A stretch of 64,000 nt of DNA from Myotis daubentonii (GCF_963259705.1 NC_081844.1:36211341-36275340), one strand, 5' to 3'. Positions 36,360 to 49,382 are shown, counted from the stretch's first letter. Numbers and translations: made by a program. The notes: a model not told the origin generated them from the sequence alone.

Positions 36360-37963
36360 AATATGACCCATAGTAAAGATAAAAGCAGTCAACAGAATAG
36401 AACATGAGATGGTCCAGATGCTGGCTTGAGCATGTAAAAACTTTAAAGAAGCTTCTATACACAGGTCCAAGGATGTAAAGAAGAATGTGGTCTTCACAAA
36501 TATACAGAGAGGGAACATCAGCAGAGAAAGTAAAACTATTACAAAAAAAGAGGCAAATGGTAAATTCTAGAACCGAATAGAATAATAATTTAAATAAAAA
36601 GTTCCCTAAATGTTCTTAGCAGAAGACTGGAAGTGACAAAAGAAATTATCCAACCAGAAGAAACAAGAATAAGATAAAAAGATTAAACATAGAAATTAGA
36701 AAAGAAATAGAGCTTCTGTAACCTGCGTGCGCAATATTAAACAGAAGGGAGAGAGAAAAGTCCAGTAGAAACAGTTTTATGAACTAATAGTTGAATATTG
36801 CCCAAATTTCTTGAAAAACTCAACCTACAGATCTAAGAACATCAGTAAAACCCAAGCACAATAAATACTAAGATAACTATACCTAAGCACATCATTGTCC
36901 AACTGCTAAAAAGTAAGAGAGCGAAAATTTTGAAAGCAAATAAACAAAGACATTATGTAAGGGAAAAGTGACAAAAATGACGGCTGAATTCTCATCAGAA
37001 AAGGAGTCTAAAAGATAATGTAACATCTGTGAAGTGCTGAACTAAACTGTCAACTCAAAATTATCTAGAGAAGATATCCTTAAAAAATAAGGTGAAATAA
37101 AGATATTCTCAAAAGGGGAGAGCATTCTTCCCCAAGAGAATGACATAATAAGAAATAATACAGAATACTCCTTGGGCTAAATGATATCAGATGAGGATAA
37201 GATCTTCAGGAAGGCCTGAATAATGCCAGAAATAATGACTATGATGGAAAACAGAAAAGATTCTCTCTAGTGTCTTAATTTCCTTAAAAGTGGTTATTTT
37301 AAAGCAAAAGAAGTAACACTGTAAAATGGGTTCAATAACATCTGGAAAAGTAAAAGATACAACAACAACAATACAAAATACGGGAGGGAGGGAATAATCA
37401 GATGGAACTACTGTTGCAAGGCTCTTATATGTGGGCAGTGGGAGATGATATTAATTCATAAGCTGTGAAAGGTCAAGGATGAGCACAAACTTTACTAAGT
37501 AATCAAACAAATACAGGCATACCCAAAGGCCAAAACAGGAAATAAAATCAAACACTAAATTTTTCCTGTCTTTTTGGGGGAGAGGATAATTATTTTATTT
37601 ATAGCTATGAGATCCTATACAACTCTCCATCCTTCACTGGGTTTCTTCTTTTTATTATTTTTATTTTTCAATTACAGTTTATATTCAAGATTATTTTGTA
37701 TTAGTTTCAGGTTTACAGCATAGTAGTTAGACTATATGATTGTCTAAAATATATTTTTCAATTAAACTAAAAGAAGACAAAAAGGAGGTCAGAGTGAAAA
37801 AATAAAAATGAAAAGGTCAAATAGAAACTAGCCCTGGCCGGGTAGCTCAGTTGGTCAGAGCATAGTCCCGATAAGCCAAGATTGTGGGTCCCATCTCCAA
37901 TCACGGCACATATAAGAATCAGCCAATGAATGCATCAGTAAGTCAATAAGTGGAACAAGTTGA

Positions 37964-38008
<45 letters not shown>

Positions 38009-39185
38009 TAATTTAAAAAAACAGAACCCAATAGCAACATGGCAGACATAATAATAATATTAGATGTAAAATAACTAAAGATGCCAATTAAAAGGCAGAA
38101 TTGTCAGACTAGATTTAAAACAAAAGCTAATCCTAACTATATGCTGTCTACAAGATAGTCACTTTTAATTTAAAGACAAATATAGGCTAAAATTTTGAAA
38201 ACTGAGAAAAAGATACACTGTGCAAACAACAAGCAAAAGAAAGTTGATGTGGCTATATTAATAGCAGGCAAGACATATTTCAAAGTAACTACTGCCAGAG
38301 ATATAAAGAGATATTTCATAATGAGAAATATCGCTTCCTCAGGAAAAAATAATAATCCTTAATGAGTCTATATCTAACCCAGAGTTTCTAAGTGAATGAT
38401 GAAAAAACCTGTATAATTAAAGGGAAAAATAGACAATTTTCACAATCATACTTGGAGATTCAATGCCTCCCCTTAGTGACTGATAGAACAAATAGCAAAA
38501 AGTCAATAAGGGCAGAGATGAGATGATCACAAGCATGATGACCTAATTGATATACCCAGAACACAATGCCCCAAAACAGAATAGACATTCTTTTCAAGTA
38601 CAAACAGAATGTTCACCAAGACAGAGCAAAGGCTCCAAAAATTTCAAAAGACTGAAATGTTAAAGAGTCTATTCTCTAATTATAATTAAATTAAATAAGA
38701 AATCAATAAGAAGACCCCCCAGATATATGAAAATGAATTAACATGCTCAATAATCCATGGCTCAAAAAATAAATCAGAGGTAAATTAGAAAATATTTTGA
38801 ATATATAATAATGAAAGCACAGCATGCCAAATTTGTAAAATGAAGAAATAACAGAAATCAATGAAATAGAAAATAAAACCGAATGTTGGTTCTGTGAGAA
38901 GACTAATAAGAAAATATTTCCCAAGTCATTTTATGAGGCCAATATAATCATGATACCAAAAGCTAACAAAGACATTATTATTATTATGAGTAAAGTACTG
39001 ACAGATATTCACTGTAGAACATATACACAAAAATCCTTAAAATGTCAGCAAAAAGAATCAAGCAAATATAAGGGATAACATATCACTATCGAGAAGTGTT
39101 TATCACAGGAATGCAAGACAAATTCAACGTTCACAAATCAGTGGAATTCAACATGTTAAGACAAAGAGGAAAACCCAGATGGGCA
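36360..39185 (+). repeat. ancient L1M (or HAL1) body, interrupted
   Basis: A long A-rich tract carries old L1 phrases: TTGTCCAACTGCTAAAAAG, GAACTAAACTGTCAACTC, GTGAAATAAAGATATTCTC, and near its end TTATCACAGGAATGCAAGAC with ATTCAACATGTTAAG (the reverse-transcriptase region). It is full of stops and cannot be coding. A SINE (37831-38025) and a short L1 3' piece (about 37640-37750) sit inside. Its right end is 98 bases from a KIF13B exon. Confidence 0.65.
37831..38025 (+). mobile_element. VES-type SINE with (TC)n body
   Basis: Head GCCCTGGCCGGGTAGCTCAG TTGGTCAGAGCA is strikingly tRNA-like; the central body has expanded into a 42-base CT repeat (37965-38006) before an A-rich end. Confidence 0.85.
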
Positions 39186-39282
39186 CGAACTAGTAGAACC
39201 TGGAAGGAAATCCTGATTTATACTCTTTCTGAAAGCTGCTGGAACTTCATGACAGTGATTGGCAAATGAAACCCTAACTTAC

Positions 39283-39397
39283 CTGGATCAGGAGAATGGT
39301 TATTCTGGGGACAACCAGGGAGGGATGGGGCTGCATCCGGAGAGGTTCCTCTGGAAACTGCGATTTGCGATACATCCTGTTGACTTTCCCACCGGGC
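39283..39397 (-). CDS. KIF13B: KIF13B 115-base exon
   Basis: The acceptor TTCTCCTATAG precedes 39397 and the donor CCAG/GTAAGTT follows 39283. It encodes ARWESQQDVSQIAVSRGTSP, later PQNNHSPDP, then the first base of the Gly codon shared with the next exon. The segment is Ser/Gln/Asn-rich and probably unstructured. It lies next to a region reported in human KIF13B to be phosphorylated by MARK/Par1 for 14-3-3 binding. Confidence 0.94.
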
Positions 39398-39551
39398 CTA
39401 TAGGAGAAAATTGGTAATTTTGACTCAATAATTTAACAACAACAATAAAAAAAATCTAAAGATATTTAAGAAAAAACTGTTGTACATTACTAAAGCTTTA
39501 TTCCCTGGACAGGACATGACCAGTTTGACGATGTACTTTTCTTCTTTAGAA

Positions 39552-39620
39552 CAGCGGTTGCCAACCGGTGGTCCACGGACCACTGGTGGTCCATGAGGTC
39601 TGAAAGATTGGCGACCACTG
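39552..39620. mobile_element. 69-bp hAT miniature element
   Basis: Ends CAGCGGTTGCCAACC and GGTTGGCGACCACTG pattern (here AGATTGGCGACCACTG) are imperfect inverted repeats. Flanking 8-mers CTTTAGAA and CTTTAGAG match at 7 of 8, the hAT duplication length. The interior is a set of nested GGTGGTCC/GGACCACC palindromes. Confidence 0.8.
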
Positions 39621-42574
39621 CTTTAGAGCATTCATTTCTCAAGTAGTAGTGATACCTCACATTTGGATCTCTCTCCAGTTTAGCACTTAGAGTCTCCTCA
39701 GTTCCATCCTCACACTCTTCCTACTACAGGATGCAGCTTCCCGCAAAATATGGATATACTAACACCTTCCTTCTGAAAGCCTCCCTGTGTTCTGCTTCCT
39801 GACTTCTGCCCGGAGATGCCCTTTCCCACGGCAGACTCCCGACTGACTCAGGAACAACTCCAGTGGAGGCAGGCGTCTCTCCTCTCCTCTCCAGGGGTGC
39901 ATCTTTCCATCCATTCACATATCGTCATCAAAGTAAAAATTCTACAACTGTGTACTACCATGCTTCTCATTTTAAATAGACATTAAAGATAAGTTCCAGT
40001 TAAACCCAAATCAAGCAATCACATGTTCCAATAATGGAAGTCTCTGGATTAACAAGTTTTATTGCACTCTCAACTTATTTTATAAATTCCCATTAAAGAG
40101 ATGTCCTGGCATAATACCCGAACAATGCCAGTCAGGCGGTGGACTAATGTACCATGCAACAGCTTATGGTGAGCCATAAAAATGGTGATACCATCAGAGC
40201 ACTTTTAACATCAGTCCCACCTAGGACAGAAAGAAACTCCAACCAAACATTACAAGGACAAAAACCAGTAATTGAGATGAGATGCAAATCTCTTAAATGC
40301 TTCAAGTTCCCTTTGATCCTGTAATAATCACTAGAGTTAAATAATGGTATTTTATATTCATTCAGGCTAGTATTTCACAGATGCGTGACCCTGGCGACCC
40401 ACTTGAGTTCTCATTAGTAATCACCTGCAAAGCGAGGTCTTCACTGAGCCTGAAGATGGATGGAGGTGGAAAGACCTCTTAAGTTTCAGATATGTATTGG
40501 AAACCTATCTGCTTTTAGTGGCAACCTGAGTACTGATCATAAAATCAATAAGCCCTAAGTGATCTGGATCCTCTTTACCTGAGAGAACACTCTTCCCTAG
40601 GAACTCTCTCAGCACTTGATATTTAAAAAAAATGGCATGATGTTTAGCGTTAGGAAGCAAGGAAACAAAAACAGACATGAGAGACGATTCGGGAAACCGT
40701 GAATCTGAAATAATTCATGGCAAGAGCGAATGAATCACACACTGACTTACAGACTTGGCTGTTTCATTAATGTTCTTTGCATTGAAATGTAATTATCTCT
40801 CCTGCCCGGGCAGCTGCAGCTCTGTGTTCTGGGACTTCACAATCAGGGGGCCGGACACGAGGGCCAACGCCCTCAGAGCTCCGCAGAGGGAAGAAGCCTC
40901 CTGCTGTTCACAGTGCGAAGCTTGTGCAGGGTTGTTTTGAAGACAACTTACTTAATTTGAGAATAAATTTATTTTCAGGTTTTCTATTTTTCTGCCTTGT
41001 TTGGCAGCTGACAGAGTGGCACTCTGTCCCTTAAGAAAACTAAGGAGCTGATTTGGAGTCAGCACCTCGGCTGCTCGGTGCATAATGGTCCAATGACAAA
41101 TAGTGCAGGTGTCACCTCTTCCCCAAGGCGCTCCCGGGGCTCTCCAGCTCCCCGAGTAATTTCTCCCCGTTGGCACTCCCACACACAATGTTACTACCAA
41201 GTCACAATGAAAGCAATAACTCTTACTGTCTCATATATTCAAATATCTCAAGTGAGAACATTTGAAAGGATGCATGCGGTACCTTAATTAATACCGCCTT
41301 AGCCATACTGCTGGCCTATCGGATAATGAAAAACGGAGACACATTTCCCTTCATCCATCTACCTTCACCGTCATTGTAACCTTGAGGAATCGTGAATACT
41401 AACTGTTCCCAAGTCTCGCCGACCAGACACAAGGACACAGAGCGTCTCAAATCACTCTGGGCTGGAAGGAGCCCTGCTTCGGAGGGAACAAGAAATGTGG
41501 ATGATAAACTGGGAACAACACTCCTTCATCCTCTCCGACACCCGCAGACCTCCGGGGAAACACTCACTAAATCCATCCACTACACCTCTATCTCCCGCAG
41601 TACGTGCCCCGTTCTCATGCCAGAAATGAAACCTGTGGTTCAGGGTCTAGCTATACACACTGCCCCCGAGGACAAGGACTTGTGTCTTTCCAATAAAATG
41701 CACATGCCTGGCTGTTCTACGGTTATTCTCCCTTTACTGAAATGTCGGGGGTGGGAGGAAGCATCTCTGTTAAAGGTACTTTAGAGGGAGATGAACTCGG
41801 GACAACGAATAAAAGGCACCTGGCCACACAATGGGCCGCTGGACTGTTCTGCTCTCTTATGAGCTCAGTTCTCAAAGTCCAAGCGTATGGCGGGATTTTT
41901 GTTTTGTTTTAACTTCAATCACAGTAATCTATACCCTTAAATCTGAAAAGATAAGTCTGATCCGCTTTCAACTTTCTGCCTGCCTGTCTATTGAACTTCA
42001 ATCAGCCCAGATGAGGAGGCGCAAGAGAAAACTCTGGCTTCCTTTTGGATCCCTACACCAGCTTCATACGTATTAGGGATTATTTGTGCTCCCAGGCTGA
42101 AATCAAGGAAATAAAACCCTATTCGAGACAGCCATTTCTGTAGCTAGCACCACGTTTAAAGGCAAACTGAACAGGCAAACACAGGAGTCTCTCAGCTGAC
42201 TTGGAATGTGGTTTGGTCCCCTGTCCACCTCTGCTTTTCCACTATGGCTCTTCTGACAGACATGGAACCTTTGGGTTTTCTGTAAAGAGGTTTGGTTTTC
42301 CATCAGGAAAGTGACAAAAAGGTATATAAAGTGACATTCCAGATTCTAAGGTGGCTTCTAATGCCACTAACAAAGCATCTTTGGCATCAGCCTTAACTAA
42401 CTAACTAACTCAGGGCAGTTTTCAGGAAGGTAATGTGGCCAAAACACACAACTCAGTTTTGTTAACCAAATACTCATTTAAGCTTTGCATCAAAAACTCT
42501 AAACGCTATCTTGCAAGCTTATTAAAAATATAATTCCATCTCAAATGGCTTTAGAAATACCACCCAATACCACC
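39621..42574. other. intron, no recognised feature
   Basis: Mixed-composition intronic DNA. 41640-41720 is weakly L2-like. No exon-like segment with matching phase was found. Confidence 0.4.
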
Positions 42575-42800
42575 CCACCACCAGGCTGCCTGCTTGCTCT
42601 CTGTGAGTCTGTCTCTATTTTACTTGGTAGTTCAGTTTGTTCATTAAATTCCACATATGAGTGAAATCATATGGTACTTGTCTTTCTCTGACTGGCTTAT
42701 TTCACTTAGCATAATGTTTTCCAGGTCCATCCATGCTGCCAAAAAGGGTAAAATTTTCTTCCTTTTTGCAGCAAAGTAGTATTCCATTGTGTTTTCAGAT
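42575..42800 (-). repeat. L1 3' fragment
   Basis: GAGTGAAATCATATGGTACTTG with CTGACTGGCTTATTTCACTTAG is the reverse complement of a widespread L1M 3' segment. It is followed by GTATTCCATTGTGTTTTC. Confidence 0.7.
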
Positions 42801-42809
42801 GAAACAATA

Positions 42810-42875
42810 ATCTGCTGAAATTAATTCTGCACCTAATTATAAAAAAAATCTGCTGAAATTAATTCTGCACCTAAT
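42810..42875. repeat. 28-bp direct duplication
   Basis: Two identical 28-base copies starting ATCTGCTGAAATTAATTCTG occur at 42810-42837 and 42848-42875, separated by ten A/T bases. No duplication of neighbouring sequence is seen. Confidence 0.9.
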
Positions 42876-44379
42876 ATGAGCCCATCTTGGTAGACTGGTC
42901 ATGCAAAGTTTGCTAAGTTTTCATCTGATCTAAAAAAAAAAAATTGCCTTAACAATCATGATGAAATATCCAGTAATGATAAATAAATAGAAACATCACT
43001 GCAATTAGGGGTATTTTATATTTTTAAATTGAAAAGCTTATTGAGAGTGATTTATTTTGGGCCCTAAGGTGAATTTAAAAGTTGGGAATAGTTCATAAAA
43101 TTCAATTTCGATGGAGTTCAGTAAAACTATTGCAATTTTAATATGTAACAAGCATCAATAAATAAGGAAATGTGAAATATGACTGGCTGGATTCAAAGGG
43201 GTATAGGCCAAACTAGACGGTTTTAGTGCCCTGACCACTCCCTCTCCCCTCCCTGCCGCACCTTCTAGTGTCGCTCTACTCCCAAACGATTAATCTTTGC
43301 CATGACATTAACTGAAAATTAGGAAAGAATGGAGTCCTGAATCTACATTGTGGCAATTCCCTGATTCCAATCGTAACTGCGGCTAACCTGAGCGTTCCAA
43401 TGTCACACAGGGGAGGACACAGCACATCAAATTCTTCTGTACAAGTCTGGTTTCATAATCAAGCTCAGAGGGACAGATACATAGATTAATGTAAACAACC
43501 CAGAAAAAGCCATGCAAGTTGGCAAGGTAGGTGTAACTAATGTAATCACAATCTTCAATCATTTCAAAAACAAATTTTCTAGCATTTTAAGCATCATCAA
43601 GTCCATGATAAAATTATATTTCTGACTCAATTCTCCTGAACATTAAACACTTCTGTGCAAAGAAACCAAGATGGTCCAGCTGAGCTAAGTTCGGTGCTGT
43701 CGAAAGAATGCTCAAAGCACTTGCACCATTTTTTCACTCCTCTCCCCCATCCCATGCTTCAGAAAAGAACATCTTCAGAAAAGTTCCCAAATATTTATTT
43801 GTACTATTTGCTTAATACAAATTAACTCCAACTCCTCCCATCCCGGAGCCTTCTAAATTCAGTAAGATGCCTTAGTTCCTGGTCTCTTTTGACAAGTACT
43901 TTTACAATGTTAGGCCCAGTTAACGAGGAACATTTGAAAGGAATCATACATACTGACAACCAAAGTTTTTTTTACAAAAGGGTGAGCCCCAAAAAATTAG
44001 CACAGAGTCAAATTTAGTCATCTTATAAAAATTACATTTAAAAATTCAGTCCTAATCCCAAGGCAAAAGCAAGAGTGGTAAGTTTTAGGTAGTAGGATAG
44101 TACTTGTATCCCACTCATTAGGCAAACCTAATGGATTAATTACCTCTCCTTGGATCTCTGAAAACTGAAGAATATAGGAAGTCCCCAAAAGAAAAGAAAA
44201 AAACAACGTGAGTCTCTGAGATTTCCCAAAACAATTTCTTCAATCATCTTTCCTTTAGGGTTTTGTGCTCAAATTGTTAGGGATAAACTAAGGGGAGACC
44301 CTCTCAACCCAATACATACAAGAGAACAAAAACTTCTAGCAATTTGAAAGGTATAGAGAATAAAATTTTTACATTTTAA
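42876..44379. other. intron, no recognised feature
   Basis: AT-rich intronic DNA with nothing assignable. Confidence 0.4.
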
Positions 44380-44960
44380 TTTATTTAATTTGTAAAGAGG
44401 TAATTTGTTCACATGCTCCAAAACCAAATAATATAAAAAGGCATTCATACAATTCAAAATGAGAAGCTGCCTACCTCCCTCCCCGTGTCTGCTCAGTTCC
44501 CCACATATTTCCACCCTCTCTCTCCCAGGCAGATAAGAAATGGTATTAGTTTCTCATATATCCTCATACAATTTCTTATGTATGTATAAGCAAATCTATA
44601 AATTGCCACACACTCCCCTCTTGTCCCCTCCTTCAATAATACAAATGGCAGCCTACTATACATCCTGCACTTCATTTTAATTACTTAGTATATCCTGGTG
44701 ATATACTAAGTTTATACACTAAATTTCCATATTAGTACCTGGAGGGGTTCCTTATTGTTTTTACAGCTGCACAGCATCCCACTTATTTATTGCACATGTA
44801 TGTGCACACCCAGGTGCATATAAAATGTATGTAATCAGATTAAACCAACGGACATTTAGTTTGTTTCTAATCTTCTGCCATTAAGACAATGGACTCCCTT
44901 GTACTCAGGTAATTTCATATGCATATAAGCACTGCTGCTGTGTAAAGGGATTTAATAGGG
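44380..44960. repeat. L1ME-type 3' fragment
   Basis: Segments with ACATGCTCCAAAACC, TATCCTCATACAATTTC, GGGGTTCCTTATTGTTTTTACA and TTGTTTCTAATCTTCTGCC follow a known old L1 3' UTR order. Strongly diverged. Confidence 0.5.
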
Positions 44961-46837
44961 TTTAGATAATTTGTACGTTAATTAGTTTAAACACTACTCA
45001 ATCCTGAGGAACTATATTATGGGTAGCATTAATAAAAAACTTTGAATTCCAGGCAATGCCATATTTGAAGATGTTTTTTCATTGTTTCATTTAAAAAGCC
45101 ACAGGGTGAACTCTGTTCCATGCTGCTAACACTGGGGCAGTAGGGAGGGGGTCAAGGGGGTTCTTTTCTCACTAGTAAGAAAATATAATTTTAAAGTATT
45201 TATTTTCCCTAAAAATCTGTTAATATGCTCTGATTTGGATGATAAAACTACTGAGGGCCCCTAGTCTGAAAGTAGTGGGGCCACCCTGTACTCCCTACTG
45301 AAGTGAGCCTGAAATCAAAACTCTGTTGCTTAGTGTTCTTTCCACTTTGTTTTTGAGCATTACAGTTATAATCCTCTATCATTAATTTCCTTATTCCTGA
45401 AACAGGCCCCTCCATACAAATCTGTCTTAGAACACTTTTCCTCTACCTTTCCCCTAGGAAAAAGCAAAGGTCCCTACTTTTGATATGCGAACATCCTTTT
45501 AACCTGCAGATCTGGAAACAAGCACGGGACAGTAGCAGATGTTGATCGAAGCCCAGTTATGCCTGGTACCCTTTCAGGGCTCGTTCCACGGCTGCACTGG
45601 GAACAAAGTTAGCAATGGCCAGCTGGCCCCTCCGCTCTCCCTGACAACACCTCCAATGTTTGTCAGAGGGTGGGACTGCCACGGCTGAGGAAGATTGCAA
45701 ACTGGGGAGAAAGGGTATTTAAATTTTTGAAGTGTACACCAACTGAAAATATATATTGCAATAGAGTGGAGGCATCCATATCCCTGTTGCTGGGACAGCA
45801 CATTGACATGGGAAAAATCTGCGAGGGTGGAAATCAGGCTTTCCATAATTTCATTAAGTTACCCAGACACCCCAAGAAATCAAGATGACTCAAACAAGGA
45901 AAGTCCTGGAAGAGTAACCGAAGTGTGTAAGGTTATAATTACTCATTTAAATGACACGTCCAGCTAACTTCTACCCAGCCCTTCATAGAAACTGCCCAGA
46001 GAGGTCTCCAATACACTCTTCGTTGTCACATCCAAAATAGTCTTTCATTTCTCACTTTATGTCTCTAAAGAATCTGGAACCCTTTCTCCTCCAGTTTCCA
46101 AGCCACTTTGCCTCCCAGGCCTTCCTCCCTCTCTGAGGACTCCTCTCCTCGCTCTGGCCAGCTCCTGTTCCTGCACTTGCCCTCCGAGCTTCGCCTTGGT
46201 GATAAATCCCTCCCACTAGTTCAACCCCTAAGGTTTAAGATATCAACATAGAGCATGTTATCCACATTTGAGAGTGCTAACATCTAACCACGATCCTCAA
46301 AAAATATCACACAGAAAATTGTCATATGTGACATCTTCAAGAGATCCCTTTAAGTTAATAACAATGAGATATCTATGCTTACAACATGTTCAATTGGGGA
46401 AAGCTATATTAACAAGTAAATAAATTCCAGATAACAAAATTTCTGTTCCCTCATTTTTCTTTCTTCTAACAAAAATACTAACTTTTATATATCATCTTCA
46501 TATTTCTTATACATTTTCAATCATTCTATCAATATTTTACTATTAAAAATCCGATTTGATGTTCCTTTTCTGACACAAACAAGAAGAGTATTTTAAACAG
46601 ATATATGAACTTAACAACCAATTTGTTTTTGAATCCTAAAAAATTAGAGTAACAAGAAGGCCTAAAATCATATTCTATCAGATAAAAAGAAATTAACTCT
46701 AAACACATTCCAATAAATTCCACATGCATAGAAGAGTAGGAGAGGCTTGGGCCTACAAAACTAGTGTGTGGTCATTGAGAGGAAAGCCAAACGAGAAACA
46801 GGTCTGAGACTGACAGAAAATAGTTTTTAACGCGTAC
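44961..46837. other. intron, no recognised feature
   Basis: AT-rich apart from a C-rich part near 46080-46200. No coding or RNA gene recognised. Confidence 0.4.
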
Positions 46838-46891
46838 CTTGTTGCTGCCTAGACTGTAAGAAGGAATGAGATCTTGTCGGCTGCCAGACAA
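46838..46891 (-). CDS. KIF13B: KIF13B 54-base exon
   Basis: The acceptor TTTCTTCTTCAG precedes 46891 and the donor AAG/GTACGCG follows 46838. It is exactly 18 codons, LSGSRQDLIPSYSLGSNK, phase 0 at both ends, linking SPSVNR to ARWESQQ. This short, invariant-looking segment carries several Ser/Tyr residues. The donor (GTACGC) is weaker than its neighbours, so skipping would be in frame. Confidence 0.94.
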
Positions 46892-48185
46892 CTGAAGAAG
46901 AAATAAAGAGGGAGATTAGTCCGTTATGTGTAAAAGTACATAAATCTAAGGCCCTGGAAATACAAGATTTTGAAAACTGAGTCAACAGACTGTTCCAATT
47001 GGGTAGTAGCAGACAGGCAGCCAAGGCCACAGCTGCAAACGTAGACTAGTGGCCTTTGGGATGAGAGGCACATTTTTTTAAAATCAAATTGGTTAGCCCC
47101 AATTTTAAGAAGGGAGGTTTGTATAAGATCAGATATCCAGTTTATGCTAAGGAAACAACCAACTGGGCCTGAATAAGAAATACTTCTATTGTTTATCCCC
47201 TTTCATTTAAAAGATACCAGGTTACTGGTTATCTTATGTATCTGATCTTATGACTCCTTTTTCTGGGTATTCATAGCAAATGTATACACACAAGCTATTT
47301 TAAATCATAGGATTCTAAATAATAAATCTCAACATGTATCAGTACATTTAAACGTATCATTTTCTGAAGGAACGAGAGATATGAATGCTGAATTAAAGTG
47401 ATACTTCTTAACCTCAGAGAATGATCCCAACCATTCAGTCTGAGAGCACCGAGTGATGTCTTTCAGTCACTCGGTGTGGCGGGGGGGTGGGGGTGGGGGG
47501 GCGGATATCACTATTGTCTCTCAAAGGCTAAGGCTGAGAGTCAGCTGCTCTTTGTCACAATGCTTGTAGTATGGCTTTTCTTCATGTAAAGTCCAGACAA
47601 AGGACTTTATAATGTTTCCTATATCCATATCTTTATCAAAAGTAAGAAAAGGAGAGGTAAATCAGGGCCATAGCATATTTCTTTGTGAAGAATTATCTGC
47701 ATGCTTCATATGCACATAAATTATACATTCATGTCTTTAAAAAAAAAAACAAACTTAAGACACTGTTATGAAACAAACTTAACTTATTTTACTCCTTTAT
47801 ACTACCCTGGATGGCCTGTAAGCAATTGAGATTGTAAACCTAGCCCAGGCTTCTCCTCAATTTAAAAATAAGTTAGTCCAGAAAATTCAAATGGCTTGCC
47901 CTGGGCACTTGGTCACAGAACACCCAGTCACTGTGACGGTACCACCGGTGCTAGAGAAACGAGAAACATCAGAGAGGTGCTTCAATGGTACTTCCCCCGA
48001 CATCAGGAAGGGCAGGGACAGAGCCATGCACAGATTCTCCAGGGAAGAGAACAGAGGCCCTTCAACCCGTTCAGACAAGGAAATGATATCTGCGGTGAGA
48101 TTGAAAGGATGGGGAAGAGCTATGCAAGGAAAGAGAAGAGAAAGGAGACAAAAGCACGACATAGAATGGGACGCCATGTACTCAC
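46892..48185. other. intron; G-rich run at 47472-47503
   Basis: No exon or repeat was named here apart from a plus-strand G-rich stretch (GGGGGGGTGGGGGTGGGGGG) at 47480-47501. Confidence 0.45.
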
Positions 48186-48263
48186 TCTGTTCACACTGGG
48201 AGAGCTGATACTCCTCCTACTTAGCTTCCCTTTGCCCGTCAACTGCTCCTTCACCGCAACTTC
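48186..48263 (-). CDS. KIF13B: KIF13B 78-base exon with the RRSISSP segment
   Basis: The acceptor TTCTGACTGGCAG precedes 48263 and the donor AGA/GTGAGTA follows 48186. It encodes exactly 26 residues, EVAVKEQLTGKGKLSRRS then ISSPSVNR, phase 0 at both ends. RRSISSP fits a 14-3-3 mode-1 type site (R-x-x-S-x-P); human KIF13B is reported to bind 14-3-3 after MARK2/Par1b phosphorylation in this part of the protein. Assigning that site to this exon is my inference. The exon ends in A rather than the usual G, making the donor slightly atypical. Confidence 0.95.
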
Positions 48264-48423
48264 CTGCCAGTCAGAACCAGAGGGAAACTATATCAGAGAC
48301 ACACTCTGAAGCAATACCAGCGAAAGCAAGCCTTGAGTGACCATTTACACATATACATTCCTAGTTCTGTACATAATGGCTGTCACTCCACGTGACTAGT
48401 GATCCCACTACAATACTGTGGAC

Positions 48424-48616
48424 CAGGGGTCCTCAAACTTTTTAAACAGGGGGGCAGTTCACTGTCCCTCAGACCGTTGGAGGGCCGGACTGTAGTTTAA
48501 AAAAAAAACTATGAACAAATTCCTATGCACACAGCGGCGGCAAAAACACCCGGCGGGCCGGATAAATGTTTTCGGTGGCCGCATGTGGCCCGCGGGCCAT
48601 AGTTTGAGGACCCCTG
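48424..48616. mobile_element. non-autonomous hAT element with perfect target duplication
   Basis: Inverted ends CAGGGGTCCTCAAAC / GTTTGAGGACCCCTG enclose 193 bases with GGAGGGCCGGACTGTAG and GGCCCGCGGGCCATAG. The flanking 8-mer CTGTGGAC is identical on both sides (48416-48423, 48617-48624), the hallmark of hAT transposition. No transposase. Confidence 0.95.
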
Positions 48617-48624
48617 CTGTGGAC

Positions 48625-49229
48625 TATCCAAAGTTAGCTGCAGAGCTGACAGGCTACTAGATGCTTCTCTCCTCTATACTGACGGCCCCCCTGAAGCTGG
48701 CAGAAGTCAGTCCCAGGAGAAAGGTCATGAAAATCAGATCTTTCATTTTTATTTTTCATGAGTATGTTTGGTTGCAAAAAGTCTCAAATTGCTAGGTAGC
48801 ATGAGGTTTAGGGTTTCCCTAAGGGTTAGGTTTACTGCTGGCATTTCTATTCTCCCATCTGGAGACTGTTCTACGGCTGTGGGAGGCTTGTCCAGCTAAG
48901 CAAGGACCCACTGTGCCTCACTACTGCCTAGTTCTTCAGCAACATTACTGCCCAGTGTGAAGGCATTTTTAAAATGATTCTTTAGCCAGCAAAAGTTAAA
49001 TACTTTCTCCCATTACTTCCAACGCAACTAGATACCACATAGTGCCTTGGAAACAATAACTTTCCAAATGTAACTCTTGCATCTTCACAGACTACACCAG
49101 CAAGGCTAAATTAATATGTTCCACTTAAGTAGATGCTTCGAAGTTTACAAGTAACAATACTGGGATGCCGAAAGTCAAACACAGAATCGGGCTGGGTCAG
49201 CCCCACTGCACCCAGCGCCACGGACTGAC
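48625..49229. other. intron, no recognised feature
   Basis: Nothing assignable between the hAT element and the next KIF13B exon. Confidence 0.4.
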
Positions 49230-49382
49230 CTGGCGAAGGCGATCCAGAGTGAGCAGGTTCTCCACGTCCAGCACGCTTCGAAGGTATTTTTCAATGTAAG
49301 CCTCGGAGTCAGCAGAAGCCGTGTTTTCCACATTAGCTGCCATTCTCGCTAATGTTTCTCGTTCCTCTACTCCTTGGGCATC
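49230..49382 (-). CDS. KIF13B: KIF13B 153-base exon
   Basis: The acceptor CATTCTCCAG precedes 49382 and the donor CAG/GTCAGTC follows 49230 (a weaker GTCAGT). It is exactly 51 codons, phase 0 at both ends: DAQGVEERETLARMAANVEN, then SEAYIEKYLRSVLDVENLLT, then LDRLRQ. The composition (charged, Leu/Glu-rich heptad-like) points to an alpha-helical segment just C-terminal to the DUF3694 domain. Confidence 0.95.

Noticed and set aside
37831..37905. Possible tRNA gene (GCCCTGGCCGGGTAGCTCAG)
   Set aside because: It is the head of a VES SINE: the cloverleaf is degenerate and it continues into the SINE body and A-rich tail.
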